From assembly GCA_023402075.1 (NCBI GenBank), contig JAEXCS010000032.1, forward strand, positions 1 to 41,774: a stretch of 41,774 nucleotides of DNA, written 5' to 3'. Below the pieces are notes generated by a model. That model made no database searches, was not told the origin of the DNA, and worked only from the letters and a program-made list of their open reading frames with translations. A program made the translations under genes and the position numbers. Numbering within the stretch: the first letter of the stretch is position 1; each line of letters opens with the position of its first letter. Below are positions 1-6,870 of the stretch, piece by piece. Source of the stretch: Bacillota bacterium (GTDB lineage: Bacteria; Bacillota; Clostridia; Oscillospirales; Oscillospiraceae).

Positions 1-375
1 GACTTCGTCGTTTCCGTTGGCCGTGGCATCAGCCGCGATGTGCAGCAGGGCATCAAGCTTGCGGAAGAGCTTGCGGAGGAACTTGGCGGCGTTGTCGGCG
101 GTTCCCGTGCGGCGATTGACGCGGGCTGGCTGAGCGCCGACCATCAGGTCGGTCAGACCGGCAAGACCGTGCACCCGAAGGTGTATGTTGCCCTTGGCAT
201 TTCCGGTGCAATCCAGCACAAAGCCGGCATGCAGGATTCCGAGTGCATCATCGCGGTGAACAAGAACGACACCGCTCCCATCTTTGAGATTGCCGATTAT
301 GGCATCTGCGGCGACCTGTTCAAGGTTGCACCCCTGCTCACCGACGCTGTTCGCGCCGCTAAGGCCGGGAAATAA
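1..375 (+). CDS. etfA: Electron transfer flavoprotein alpha subunit, C-terminal part (5' end outside window)
   Basis: The reading frame is open from base 1 and stops at 373-375, so only the last 124 residues are present. They match the FAD-binding C-terminal domain of EtfA: GRGISR near the start, then GGSRAAIDAGW, DHQVGQTGKTVHP and ALGISGAIQHKAGM, which together line the FAD site in this family. EtfA with EtfB passes electrons from acyl-CoA dehydrogenases, and in anaerobes can take part in flavin-based electron bifurcation with butyryl-CoA dehydrogenase. The gene is followed by a hairpin at 416-459, so it probably ends an operon lying to the left, typically bcd-etfB-etfA. Which ETF class it belongs to cannot be decided without the N-terminus. 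Confidence 0.95.
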   Translation, partial: DFVVSVGRGISRDVQQGIKLAEELAEELGGVVGGSRAAIDAGWLSADHQVGQTGKTVHPKVYVALGISGAIQHKAGMQDSECIIAVNKNDTAPIFEIADYGICGDLFKVAPLLTDAVRAAKAGK

Positions 376-415
376 AAAAACCGCGAGGCAAATCCATCGC
401 GCAATATACCACTGC

Positions 416-459
416 GAAGAGGTCCCGCCGCTGGCTGCGGCAATCGGCGGGACCTCTTC
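416..459 (+). terminator. Strong hairpin after etfA
   Basis: A 15-bp perfect inverted repeat (416-430 with 445-459, arm GAAGAGGTCCCGCCG) has a 14-base loop. It is not followed by a clear T-run, so it may be a Rho-independent terminator of poor form, a transcript-stabilising hairpin or a processing site. It separates etfA from the next transcription unit. Confidence 0.5.
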
Positions 460-516
460 TCCCAAGTACGGCATCTCACCTGTTGCGATACAGCGTCGCT
501 TCACTGACATGCCGCT

Positions 517-546
517 TTGTATATCCGGTATTGTTAATTTTATAAC
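517..546 (+). promoter_or_regulatory. Candidate promoter of the fabZ-CoA transferase-TRAP unit
   Basis: A -35-like TTGTAT (517-522) and a -10-like TATAAC (541-546) are separated by 18 bases. This is the best sigma-70-type match in the 246-bp gap before the next gene. The -10 lies inside the Rex-like palindrome, as expected for a repressible promoter. Inferred by eye only. Confidence 0.4.
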
Positions 547-548
547 AA
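531..548 (+). promoter_or_regulatory. Rex-type operator (redox-sensing repressor site)
   Basis: The sequence TTGTTAATTTTATAACAA matches the known clostridial/Firmicute Rex consensus TTGTTAANNNNTTAACAA at 13 of 14 defined positions. Rex leaves DNA when the NADH/NAD+ ratio is high and classically controls fermentation genes such as bcd-etf, crt, hbd and alcohol or lactate dehydrogenases. The site overlaps the candidate -10 and lies 73 bases before the FabZ-like start codon. A rex gene is not in the window, so the regulator is inferred. Confidence 0.65.
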
Positions 549-553
549 TCATG

Positions 554-587
554 TGTGCGAAAGTGCGTTTTGCGACGCACTTCCACA
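554..587 (+). promoter_or_regulatory. 5' leader hairpin before the fabZ-like gene
   Basis: An 8-bp stem (AAGTGCGT at 561-568 with ACGCACTT at 575-582) has a 6-base loop and is extended by TGTG/CACA pairing (554-557 with 584-587) across a small bulge. It lies between the Rex-like site and the ribosome-binding site (AAAGGGAG, 606-613). It could stabilise the transcript; there is no T-run. Confidence 0.35.
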
Positions 588-621
588 TAAAAATATTGAT
601 TGGTGAAAGGGAGAACGTTTT

Positions 622-1053
622 ATGCAGCTTTCGCACGAAGAGGTTCAGCAGGTCATTCCCCACCGCGACCCCATGCTGTTGGTAGACACGGTGGAGGAAC
701 TGGTTCCCGGTGAACACATTGCAACCCGGTTTTATGTAGATCCGGCCCGGGAAATTTTTAAGGGTCATTTTCCCGGCGAACCGGTGCTTCCCGGCGTTTA
801 CTCTGTGGAGTGCATGGCGCAGACCGCTGATATTCTGCTTTTGAAGATGGAGCGCTATGCAGGAAAAATCCCCCTGTTTTTGGGCATTAACAACGTGCGC
901 TTTCTAAAAAAGATCTTGCCGGGCGACACCATTGAAATTCGGGCAAAAATGGCTTCTGAGCGGGCCGAAAAGGCGATTGCCACCTGTTCTGCAGAGATTT
1001 ACAATCACGGCGAGCTGGCTGTCAGCGGAGACGTTACTCTGGCCATGCGCTGA
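622..1053 (+). CDS. fabZ: FabZ-like hot-dog 3-hydroxyacyl dehydratase
   Basis: 143 residues, the normal size for FabZ. The N-terminal IPHRDPMLLVDTV and the signature GHFPGEPVLPGV followed by ECMAQ are diagnostic. By family comparison His49 (in GHFPG) and Glu63 (in VECMAQ) are the catalytic pair that removes water from a 3-hydroxyacyl thioester. Start ATG 622 has AAAGGGAG 8 bases upstream. The context is unusual for a fatty-acid synthesis gene: it is first in a unit with a CoA transferase (27 bases downstream) and a TRAP transporter, behind a Rex-like operator and next to etfA. I infer that it may work on a CoA thioester in fermentation rather than on acyl-ACP. A housekeeping FabZ role is the alternative, and specificity cannot be read from the motifs. 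Confidence 0.85.
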   Translation: MQLSHEEVQQVIPHRDPMLLVDTVEELVPGEHIATRFYVDPAREIFKGHFPGEPVLPGVYSVECMAQTADILLLKMERYAGKIPLFLGINNVRFLKKILPGDTIEIRAKMASERAEKAIATCSAEIYNHGELAVSGDVTLAMR

Positions 1054-1080
1054 AGATAGCAGAACGCAGAGGAGACTACT

Positions 1081-2631
1081 ATGAAAATTATTACCTCAGC
1101 CGAGGCTGCGGCGATGATTCTCTCCAACTCCACCCTTTGCTCTCAGGGCATGAACGGTAATGCCGTGGCTGAAGAGCTTCTGCTGGAGCTGGAAAAGCGC
1201 TTCCTCGCCACAGGCCAACCTCGGCATCTCAAATGGTTTCACTCCTCCGGTCAGGGGGACAAGGACAAGCGCGGGCTGAACCACATTGCCCATGAAGGCA
1301 TGCTGGACCAAATTATCGGCGGACACTTTGGTCCCATGCCTAAGCTTCAGGACATGATTGCCCAAAATAAAATTCGGGCCTATAACCTTCCTCAGGGTGT
1401 CATTTCCCACATGTTTCGGGACATAGCGGCCAAGCGCCCCACCATCAGCCGCGTGGGCCTTTATACCTTTGCAGATCCTCGTGTGGATGGCGGAAAGCTG
1501 AACACCGCAACCACAGAGGACATTGTGGAGCTGATGGAGCTGGACGGGCAGGAATACCTGCGGTACCGCCACCCCGAATCGCTGGACTACGCTCTTTTGC
1601 GCGGAACCTATGCAGACGAGCGGGGCAATATCTCCATGGAGGAAGAGGCTTGCTATCTGGAGTCCATTCAGGCGGCACAGGCCGTAAAAAACAGCGGCGG
1701 TATTGTGTTTGTGCAGGTAAAAGAGGTGGTGACCACCGGCTCTTTGGACATGCGCAGAGTGCGCATTCCCGGAACGCTGGTGGACTACGTGGTGCCTGTC
1801 GCCGATTACGGCAATCATATGATGACCTTTGATGAGCAGAACAATCCCGCATACTGCGGCAACTGCCGGAAGGTCCTCCGCAGCGCGAATGACCGGATTC
1901 ATCTGGACGCAAAGAAAATTATCAGCCGACGCGCAGCCATGGAGCTGATTCCCAACGCCGTTATCAATCTGGGCATCGGCGTTCCCGAGGGTGTGGGCGT
2001 TGTGGCAGAGGAGGAGGGTCTGCGCGACGGGCTGACGCTCTCCATAGAGTCCGGCCCCGTGGGCGGGATTCCCGTGGGCGGCATCGGCTTTGGCGCAGCC
2101 CTGAATCCGGAGGCCATTCTGGAACAGTCCACGCAGTTCGACACCTATGACGGCGGCGGCCTGGATCTGGCCTACCTCGGCCTTGCGGAGGCCGACGCCT
2201 GCGGAAACGTAAATGTTTCTAAATTCGGCCCCAAAGTTGCCGGGGCCGGCGGCTTTATCAATATCACGCAAGCGACACAGACTGTTATTTTCTGTGGCAC
2301 CATGACCTCCGGCGGTCTGGAGGTGGAGGTGCGGGACGGAAAGCTTTTCATCCGGCACGAGGGAAGGGTCAAAAAGCTGGTTTCTCAGGTCCAGCAGATT
2401 ACCTTCTCCGGAAAATTTGCCAATGAGACGGGCCAGAAGGTCCTCTATATTACCGAGCGGGCCGTTTTTCGGCTGACGAAATCCGGAATGCTGCTGGAGG
2501 AGATTGCCCCGGGCACGGACCTCCAAAAGGACATTCTGGACCAGATGGGCTTTACTCCCATCGTATCGGACAATCTCAGGCAGATGGACCAGCGCATTTT
2601 CCAGCGGGAGCCTATGAACTTGGCTCGCTGA
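1081..2631 (+). CDS. Family I acyl-CoA:acetate CoA transferase, propionate CoA-transferase (Pct/YdiF) type
   Basis: 516 residues, the length of the fused alpha-beta CoA transferases Pct and YdiF. The alpha-like half runs to about residue 270. The beta-like half begins with INLGIGVPEGV and carries LSIESGPVGGIPVGG, where Glu323 is the expected catalytic residue forming the glutamyl-CoA thioester. The enzyme moves CoA between short acyl-CoAs (acetyl-, propionyl-, butyryl-, lactyl- or acetoacetyl-CoA) and free acids in the cytoplasm. Start ATG 1081 has GAGGAG 6 bases upstream. It sits between a hot-dog dehydratase and a TRAP carboxylate importer, so activation of an imported organic acid is the likely job. 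Family assignment is firm; the substrate is unknown. Confidence 0.9.
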   Translation: MKIITSAEAAAMILSNSTLCSQGMNGNAVAEELLLELEKRFLATGQPRHLKWFHSSGQGDKDKRGLNHIAHEGMLDQIIGGHFGPMPKLQDMIAQNKIRAYNLPQGVISHMFRDIAAKRPTISRVGLYTFADPRVDGGKLNTATTEDIVELMELDGQEYLRYRHPESLDYALLRGTYADERGNISMEEEACYLESIQAAQAVKNSGGIVFVQVKEVVTTGSLDMRRVRIPGTLVDYVVPVADYGNHMMTFDEQNNPAYCGNCRKVLRSANDRIHLDAKKIISRRAAMELIPNAVINLGIGVPEGVGVVAEEEGLRDGLTLSIESGPVGGIPVGGIGFGAALNPEAILEQSTQFDTYDGGGLDLAYLGLAEADACGNVNVSKFGPKVAGAGGFINITQATQTVIFCGTMTSGGLEVEVRDGKLFIRHEGRVKKLVSQVQQITFSGKFANETGQKVLYITERAVFRLTKSGMLLEEIAPGTDLQKDILDQMGFTPIVSDNLRQMDQRIFQREPMNLAR

Positions 2632-2682
2632 TGGATAATGATAGATCCCCCAAAATTTGAGAAATGATTTAGGAGGAAAAAA

Positions 2683-3822
2683 ATGAAAAAGCTACTCTCT
2701 CTTGTACTCGCGGGTGCGATGGCATTTTCTCTGGCTGCCTGCGGTGGCGGCGGCAACAGCGGCGGCGCGATGGGTCAGGTTGGCGCAGGGGCGGCTGCCG
2801 CCGGCGGGGACGAGCTGCCGGTTGTGCAGTGGAAAATGGTTTCGACATGGGGCTCCGGCAACGTCCACTTTACCGTTGACCAGCGCTTTTCCGAGCTGGT
2901 AAGCCAACTGACCAGCGGAAAGTTCCAGATTACCAACTACGGTGAGGGCGAGCTTTGCTCCGCCAGTCAGGTGTTTGACACCGTGCAGGACGGCACCGTG
3001 CAGGCCGGCGGCGACTGGGCAGGCTATTGGGCTGGTAAGGACCCCGCCTTCGAGCTGCTTTCCACCACCATGAACCTGTTTTCCGGTCTGGATTATTACG
3101 TCTGGTTTGAGCAGGGCGGCGGTATTGAGGCCGCTCAGGATCTGTATGCGCAGTATGACCTGATGTGGTTCCCCATCCTCTGCCATTTCTCTGAGTCCGG
3201 CATCCGTTCCTCCAAGCCCATTACCAGCATTAAAGACCTCCAGACCATGAAGACCCGTCTGGGCGGTGTGATGGCCGGCCGTGTGGGTGCGAAGCTGGGG
3301 TTCAATATCACCACCGTTCCGGCGGCAGAGCTGTATGAATCTTTACAGCGCGGCGTGATTGATGCCGGTGAGTTCTCCGGACCCAACGCCGACTCCACCC
3401 TGAAGCTGGAAGAAGTGGCGAAATATTGGTGCGAGCCCGCGTGGTATCAGTCCGCCGGAAACAACGGCGTTATCATCAACAAGGCTGCCTGGGAGGCGCT
3501 GCCCGAGGCTTATCAGCAGGCCATCATTACCGCTTCCGCCGCCTGCCGCGGCGAAGGTCTGGCCCGCTACACCTGGCTGGACAGCGTTGCCGCCAGCAAG
3601 ATGATTGACGAAGATGGCGTCACCGTTACTTACATGAACGAGGCCGATCTGAACACCATTAAGGCCACCGCGCAGGAGGTCTATGAGGCAGAGGCCGCCG
3701 CCAATCCCAACTTCAAGATGATTTACGACTCTATGCTGGAATACTGCAAGGTTGTGGACCCCTATCGCGAGATGCTCAACAATGTCGGCTACGGCTACGG
3801 TTTTACCCACGGCCTGAACTGA
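2683..3822 (+). CDS. dctP: TRAP transporter solute-binding lipoprotein, TakP/FcbT1-like
   Basis: 379 residues. A lipoprotein signal peptide ends in SLAAC (Cys20), followed by a Gly/Ala-rich linker, so the protein should be anchored outside the membrane. The body matches the TRAP solute-receptor family, especially the TakP/FcbT1 branch: RVGAKLGFNITTVPAAELYE, LQRGVIDAGEFSGPNAD, then KYWCEPAWYQ and INKAAWEALPEAYQQA. Known members bind 2-oxo acids or aromatic and other carboxylates. Start ATG 2683 has AGGAGG 6 bases upstream, predicting strong translation. It follows the CoA transferase by 51 bases and precedes dctQ and dctM, separated from them by a hairpin that may favour its higher expression. 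Substrate is inferred only as an organic anion. Confidence 0.92.
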   Translation: MKKLLSLVLAGAMAFSLAACGGGGNSGGAMGQVGAGAAAAGGDELPVVQWKMVSTWGSGNVHFTVDQRFSELVSQLTSGKFQITNYGEGELCSASQVFDTVQDGTVQAGGDWAGYWAGKDPAFELLSTTMNLFSGLDYYVWFEQGGGIEAAQDLYAQYDLMWFPILCHFSESGIRSSKPITSIKDLQTMKTRLGGVMAGRVGAKLGFNITTVPAAELYESLQRGVIDAGEFSGPNADSTLKLEEVAKYWCEPAWYQSAGNNGVIINKAAWEALPEAYQQAIITASAACRGEGLARYTWLDSVAASKMIDEDGVTVTYMNEADLNTIKATAQEVYEAEAAANPNFKMIYDSMLEYCKVVDPYREMLNNVGYGYGFTHGLN

Positions 3823-3853
3823 TTCTCTCGGAAGACAAAAGCCCAATGATAAA

Positions 3854-3914
3854 CCGGGTCCCACTTTCCACCGGGGACTTCGGCAGAAGGTGGGACCCGG
3901 CAAGAAGATTTTTT
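3854..3914 (+). terminator. Intercistronic hairpin between dctP and dctQ
   Basis: CCGGGTCCCAC (3854-3864) pairs with GTGGGACCCGG (3890-3900) and extends inwards four more pairs including one G-T. TTTTTT occurs at 3909-3914, eight bases after the stem. As the downstream genes belong to the same transporter, I read it as a partial terminator or 3' stabiliser giving more binding protein than membrane subunits. Confidence 0.5.
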
Positions 3915-3966
3915 GCACTGATCTTCGACCCTTACTTTAGTCAACAGAGATTGAGAGAGGTACTAA

Positions 3967-4623
3967 ATGAAACCAATTAAAATGATTTGTCGAGGAATCG
4001 ACACTTTTACGGAGTGGACAGGACGCGTTTTTGCCTTCATCACCCTGATCACTCTCGGTGTCATTATTTTTGAGGTCTTTATGCGCCGCATTCTCAACCG
4101 TCCTCAGATTTGGACGATGGATATGATTGTCATGAGCTTTGGCTGTTATGTTGTGCTTACCTGCGCGTTTGGCTTTTTACGCAAAGCCTTTGTGGCGGTG
4201 GATGTTGTTTATGCCCTGCTGCCCAGCGTTTTTCGCCACATCCTGCACCTTGTCACCTATACCGTTTTCTTTGTCCCCTTTGCCTTCAAGCTTGCTCCGG
4301 TGGCCTATCGCTTTTTCCTGAAAGCATATACAACCCACGAGTTGAGCTACTCGGTGTGGCAGCCGCCCACATGGCCTGTAAAGCTGGCCCTGTTTGTGGG
4401 TTTATCCCTGCTGTGCATTCAGGGCATTTCCGAAATTCTGAAGCATGTGGACTGGGTGATCGAATATTTCCGCAACGGTCGAAAAGAACCGCAAATTGAA
4501 GCTGGCCCCAGCGCCGTTGAAATGGTCATTCTGGAAAACGGAGGCCATAAGCTGGACGCGGACCTGACCGAAGGCACTTTGCCGTCCGACGAACAGCCGG
4601 ATTTGGGAAAGGAGGAGAAGTAA
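3967..4623 (+). CDS. dctQ: TRAP transporter small membrane subunit
   Basis: 218 residues with about four hydrophobic segments: near residues 17-37, 48-70, 82-110 and 135-160, matching DctQ topology. A hydrophilic acidic tail of some 50 residues follows and is longer than in minimal DctQ proteins. With DctM it forms the membrane part of a sodium-driven TRAP importer that receives substrate from the DctP lipoprotein. ATG 3967 follows GAGAGAGG. The stop codon (4621-4623) directly abuts the dctM ATG at 4624, and the dctM ribosome-binding site GGAGGAG is inside the end of this gene, so the two are translationally coupled. Assignment rests on size, hydrophobic pattern and position between dctP and dctM. 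Confidence 0.85.
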   Translation: MKPIKMICRGIDTFTEWTGRVFAFITLITLGVIIFEVFMRRILNRPQIWTMDMIVMSFGCYVVLTCAFGFLRKAFVAVDVVYALLPSVFRHILHLVTYTVFFVPFAFKLAPVAYRFFLKAYTTHELSYSVWQPPTWPVKLALFVGLSLLCIQGISEILKHVDWVIEYFRNGRKEPQIEAGPSAVEMVILENGGHKLDADLTEGTLPSDEQPDLGKEEK

Positions 4624-6009
4624 ATGTTGTCCTTGCTGCAAAATATTGTGGGCGGCTTTGCTGCCTCCGCCGGTATGAATACAGAGCAGTTCTGCGCACT
4701 GCTGATTGGCATTTTGTTCTTCATTATGATTATCGGACTGGTGGCCGGTCAGGAGCTGGCCTTCGTTTTGGGCGGAGCCGGAGTTATCATTGGGGTCATC
4801 GCCTGGGGTGACGCAGGTCTGTCCATCGCCATGACAAAGATATTTGACCAGATGCAAAGCTATGCCATGGTCGCAATTCCCATGTTTGTACTGATGGCCA
4901 ACTTCTTAACCCACTCCAAGGTGGCCGACGGGCTGTTTTTGTCCATCCGTTATCTGCTTGGCCCCCTAAAGGGCGGTTTGGGTCTGGCGGTTATCGTGGT
5001 ATCCACCATCTTTGCCGCAACCACCGGCATTGTGGGCGCCTCCGTGGTCACCATGGGCATGCTCTCCATCCCCATTCTTCTGCGCTGCGGCTATAACCAC
5101 AGTCTCGCCGCGGGCATGGTGTGCGCGGGCGGCTCTCTGGGCATTTTGATTCCGCCGTCCATCATGCTGGTGACCATGGGCTCCTACGCGGAGGTTTCCG
5201 TGGGCAAGCTGTTTTTTGCGGCTTTGGTTCCCGGCCTGCTTTTGTCCTTGGGCTACGCCGTTTACATTATGGTCATCTGCCATATTCATCCCGATTACGG
5301 CCCCGCCATGAGTCCGGAGGAGCTGGCCGAGATGCCGATGAAGGACCGGGTGAAAGGCTCCCTGATCAACCTGATTCCGCCCCTGCTGCTGATCTTTGGT
5401 GTGCTGGGTTCCATTTTTTCCGGTATTGCAACACCCACCGAGGCTGCGGGCGTAGGTGCGCTGGTTTCCCTTCTTCTGGCCATTTTTTACAAGCAATTCA
5501 GCTGGAAGATGCTGTACGACTCCGTCATTGACACGGCAAAAACCAGCTCCATGGTGTTTATCATCCTGTTTGGCGCGGCGGCTTTCACCGGCATCTTTAT
5601 GTCTTTGGACGGCGACAAAATTGTCACCAACATGGTTATGGGCATGGGTGTGGGCAAAATTGGCGCCATTGCGATTATGATGCTCATTGTATTTATCATG
5701 GGTATGTTCATTGACTGGGCCGGTATCGTGATGATTGTTCTTCCCATCTTCCTGCCCATTATGGATCAGTTTGGCGTAGACCGCCTGTGGCTGGTGGGTG
5801 TGACGGCAGTCATTTTGCAAACTTGCTTTATGACGCCCCCCTTTGGCTTTGCTCTGTTTTACATCAAGGGCATCGTCCCGGAAAGTGTCACTATTCAGGA
5901 AATCTATCGCGGCGTAATTCCGTTTATCATTATCATTGTCATTGTAACCATCCTGTGCATTGCCTTCCCGCAATTGGTGGTAGGCCTACCCACCATGGTA
6001 AGCGGCTGA
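4624..6009 (+). CDS. dctM: TRAP transporter large permease subunit
   Basis: 461 residues, very hydrophobic, with roughly a dozen membrane segments. Family-typical stretches include ATTGIVGASVVTMGMLSIP, LAAGMVCAGGSLGILIPPS and ATPTEAAGVGALVSLLLA; the GILIPPS and TPTEAA motifs are hallmarks of DctM. It is the transport-competent elevator-type subunit that moves the carboxylate with sodium ions. It starts directly after the dctQ stop and ends 37 bases before a strong terminator, closing the unit that began at the FabZ-like gene. Confidence 0.95.
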   Translation: MLSLLQNIVGGFAASAGMNTEQFCALLIGILFFIMIIGLVAGQELAFVLGGAGVIIGVIAWGDAGLSIAMTKIFDQMQSYAMVAIPMFVLMANFLTHSKVADGLFLSIRYLLGPLKGGLGLAVIVVSTIFAATTGIVGASVVTMGMLSIPILLRCGYNHSLAAGMVCAGGSLGILIPPSIMLVTMGSYAEVSVGKLFFAALVPGLLLSLGYAVYIMVICHIHPDYGPAMSPEELAEMPMKDRVKGSLINLIPPLLLIFGVLGSIFSGIATPTEAAGVGALVSLLLAIFYKQFSWKMLYDSVIDTAKTSSMVFIILFGAAAFTGIFMSLDGDKIVTNMVMGMGVGKIGAIAIMMLIVFIMGMFIDWAGIVMIVLPIFLPIMDQFGVDRLWLVGVTAVILQTCFMTPPFGFALFYIKGIVPESVTIQEIYRGVIPFIIIIVIVTILCIAFPQLVVGLPTMVSG

Positions 6010-6046
6010 CAACCCTAAGCGCCGATCTGTTCAAGCAATATTTAAG

Positions 6047-6085
6047 GGTCCGGAGGCAAATGCCTCCGGACCTCGTTTGTTTTTT
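6047..6085 (+). terminator. Rho-independent terminator of the TRAP unit
   Basis: An 11-bp perfect stem (GGTCCGGAGGC at 6047-6057 with GCCTCCGGACC at 6062-6072) and AAAT loop are followed by a T-rich run from 6076 to 6085. Canonical form. Confidence 0.9.
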
Positions 6086-6164
6086 AATGATATTTGATTA
6101 TAAATTTTTTTAGCATAAAAGCCACATCCCTGCACAGACTATTTGCGGCGAAAGCCAAAGGATC

Positions 6165-6197
6165 GCCGGTTGTGCCGACAATCTTGGCAAAACCGGC
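6165..6197 (+). promoter_or_regulatory. Structured leader hairpin upstream of the DUF1540 gene
   Basis: GCCGGTT (6165-6171) pairs with AACCGGC (6191-6197). Inside it TGCC (6173-6176) pairs with GGCA (6186-6189) across a one-by-one mismatch and a nine-base loop. No T-run follows, so it is not a terminator. A possible weak promoter (TTGTTT 6077-6082, TATAAA 6099-6104, spacer 16) overlaps the preceding terminator tail, which would put this hairpin in the 5' leader. No known riboswitch class is recognised. Confidence 0.35.
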
Positions 6198-6234
6198 AGT
6201 CCTTCAACATTCTTTTCATCAGGAGGCTTTTTTT

Positions 6235-6426
6235 ATGATGAAGGACATGACCAACTGCGGCAGCGAATGCACTCCCAACACCAGCGTGAAATGCACCGTT
6301 GACAACTGCGCTCATCACTGCCAGGACAAGCAGTACTGCGGACTGAATGCCATCTCTGTGGGCACCCATGAGTCTAACCCCACCGAGAGCAAGTGCGTGG
6401 ACTGCGAAAGCTTCAAGCTGAAGTAA
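6235..6426 (+). CDS. DUF1540 Cys-rich small protein
   Basis: 63 residues with eight cysteines (positions 8, 12, 20, 25, 29, 35, 54, 57). The core VKCTVDNCAHHC, then the ISVG stretch and the terminal CESF, fit the DUF1540 pattern common in Clostridia and Bacilli, often as one or two copies of a Cys-knuckle. The function is not known; the Cys spacing suggests metal binding, which is inference. The chosen start ATG 6235 (or 6238) has a perfect AGGAGG at 6221-6226. The frame stays open upstream to 6094, but nothing there resembles the family. It stands alone between a terminator and two hairpins. Confidence 0.85.
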   Translation: MMKDMTNCGSECTPNTSVKCTVDNCAHHCQDKQYCGLNAISVGTHESNPTESKCVDCESFKLK

Positions 6427-6445
6427 GGCAGAGTTAAGTCAGTCG

Positions 6446-6491
6446 CTTGCGGCCCCATCCGCAAGCTTTCCGGAGGCTCTGCCTCCGGAAA
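6446..6491 (+). terminator. Two consecutive hairpins after the DUF1540 gene
   Basis: The first is CTTGCGG/CCGCAAG (6446-6452, 6459-6465). The second is TTTCCGGAGGC/GCCTCCGGAAA (6467-6477, 6481-6491) with a three-base loop. The second shares its TCCGGAGGC/GCCTCCGGA core with the terminator at 6047-6072. No T-run follows, so termination would be partial; the next gene begins 29 bases on. Confidence 0.4.
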
Positions 6492-6519
6492 TACATAGAA
6501 ACCGGGGAGTGTGGCAAGC

Positions 6520-6870
6520 ATGAACGAAAAGTGGCGGGGGCGCATTGCGGGCGCAGCGGCAGGACTTGCAAACGGCCTGTTCGGCGGCGGCGGGGGCATG
6601 GTGTTTATTCCGGTGATGAGCCGGTCCTCCTTAAAAAAGCAAACGCTTTATGCCACCTGTGTCGGGGTAATTTTCCCCATCTGCGCTGTGTCGGCAGCGG
6701 TGTATTTTCTGCGGGCAGAGCTGTCCTTTAAAACCGCCCTGCCCTATTTGCTGGGCGGCCTTGCAGGGGGATTTTTAGGGGGACGGCTGTATGGAAAAGT
6801 TTCCGTCAAGTGGCTTAAGTGGCTGTTTGCCGCTTTCCTTTTCTACGGAGCGGTGAGGTATTTGCTGTGA
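6520..6870 (+). CDS. TauE/SafE family half-transporter, first half
   Basis: 116 residues with four predicted membrane segments (about 8-32, 42-65, 72-92, 98-115). The first contains GLANGLFGGGGGMVFIPVM, the glycine-rich motif that opens each repeat of TauE/SafE anion exporters, a family that includes sulfite, sulfoacetate and related organosulfur exporters. Full members are about 250 residues with two such repeats; this gene encodes only one. ATG 6520 is chosen because GGGGAG (6503-6508) lies 11 bases before it; GTG 6511 would be too close. Its TGA overlaps the ATG of the second half by one base, so the two are surely coupled and probably form a heterodimer. Confidence 0.8.
   Translation: MNEKWRGRIAGAAAGLANGLFGGGGGMVFIPVMSRSSLKKQTLYATCVGVIFPICAVSAAVYFLRAELSFKTALPYLLGGLAGGFLGGRLYGKVSVKWLKWLFAAFLFYGAVRYLL

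Noticed and set aside
416..459. Possible CRISPR or transposon end because of the long inverted repeat
   Set aside because: Single copy, no flanking duplication, no transposase and no spaced repeats; it fits a transcript-end hairpin.
284..621. Plus-strand frame crossing from etfA into the fabZ leader
   Set aside because: It runs through the hairpin, the Rex-like site and the leader, has no ribosome-binding site and resembles no family.
1096..2526. Long minus-strand open frame of about 476 codons over the CoA transferase
   Set aside because: It mirrors a confidently identified gene, lacks a ribosome-binding site and its product shows no family motif; codon bias of GC-rich DNA opens such frames.
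4966..5973. Minus-strand open frame over dctM rich in His, Asn, Asp and Gln
   Set aside because: The composition is the expected antisense image of a hydrophobic membrane protein gene.
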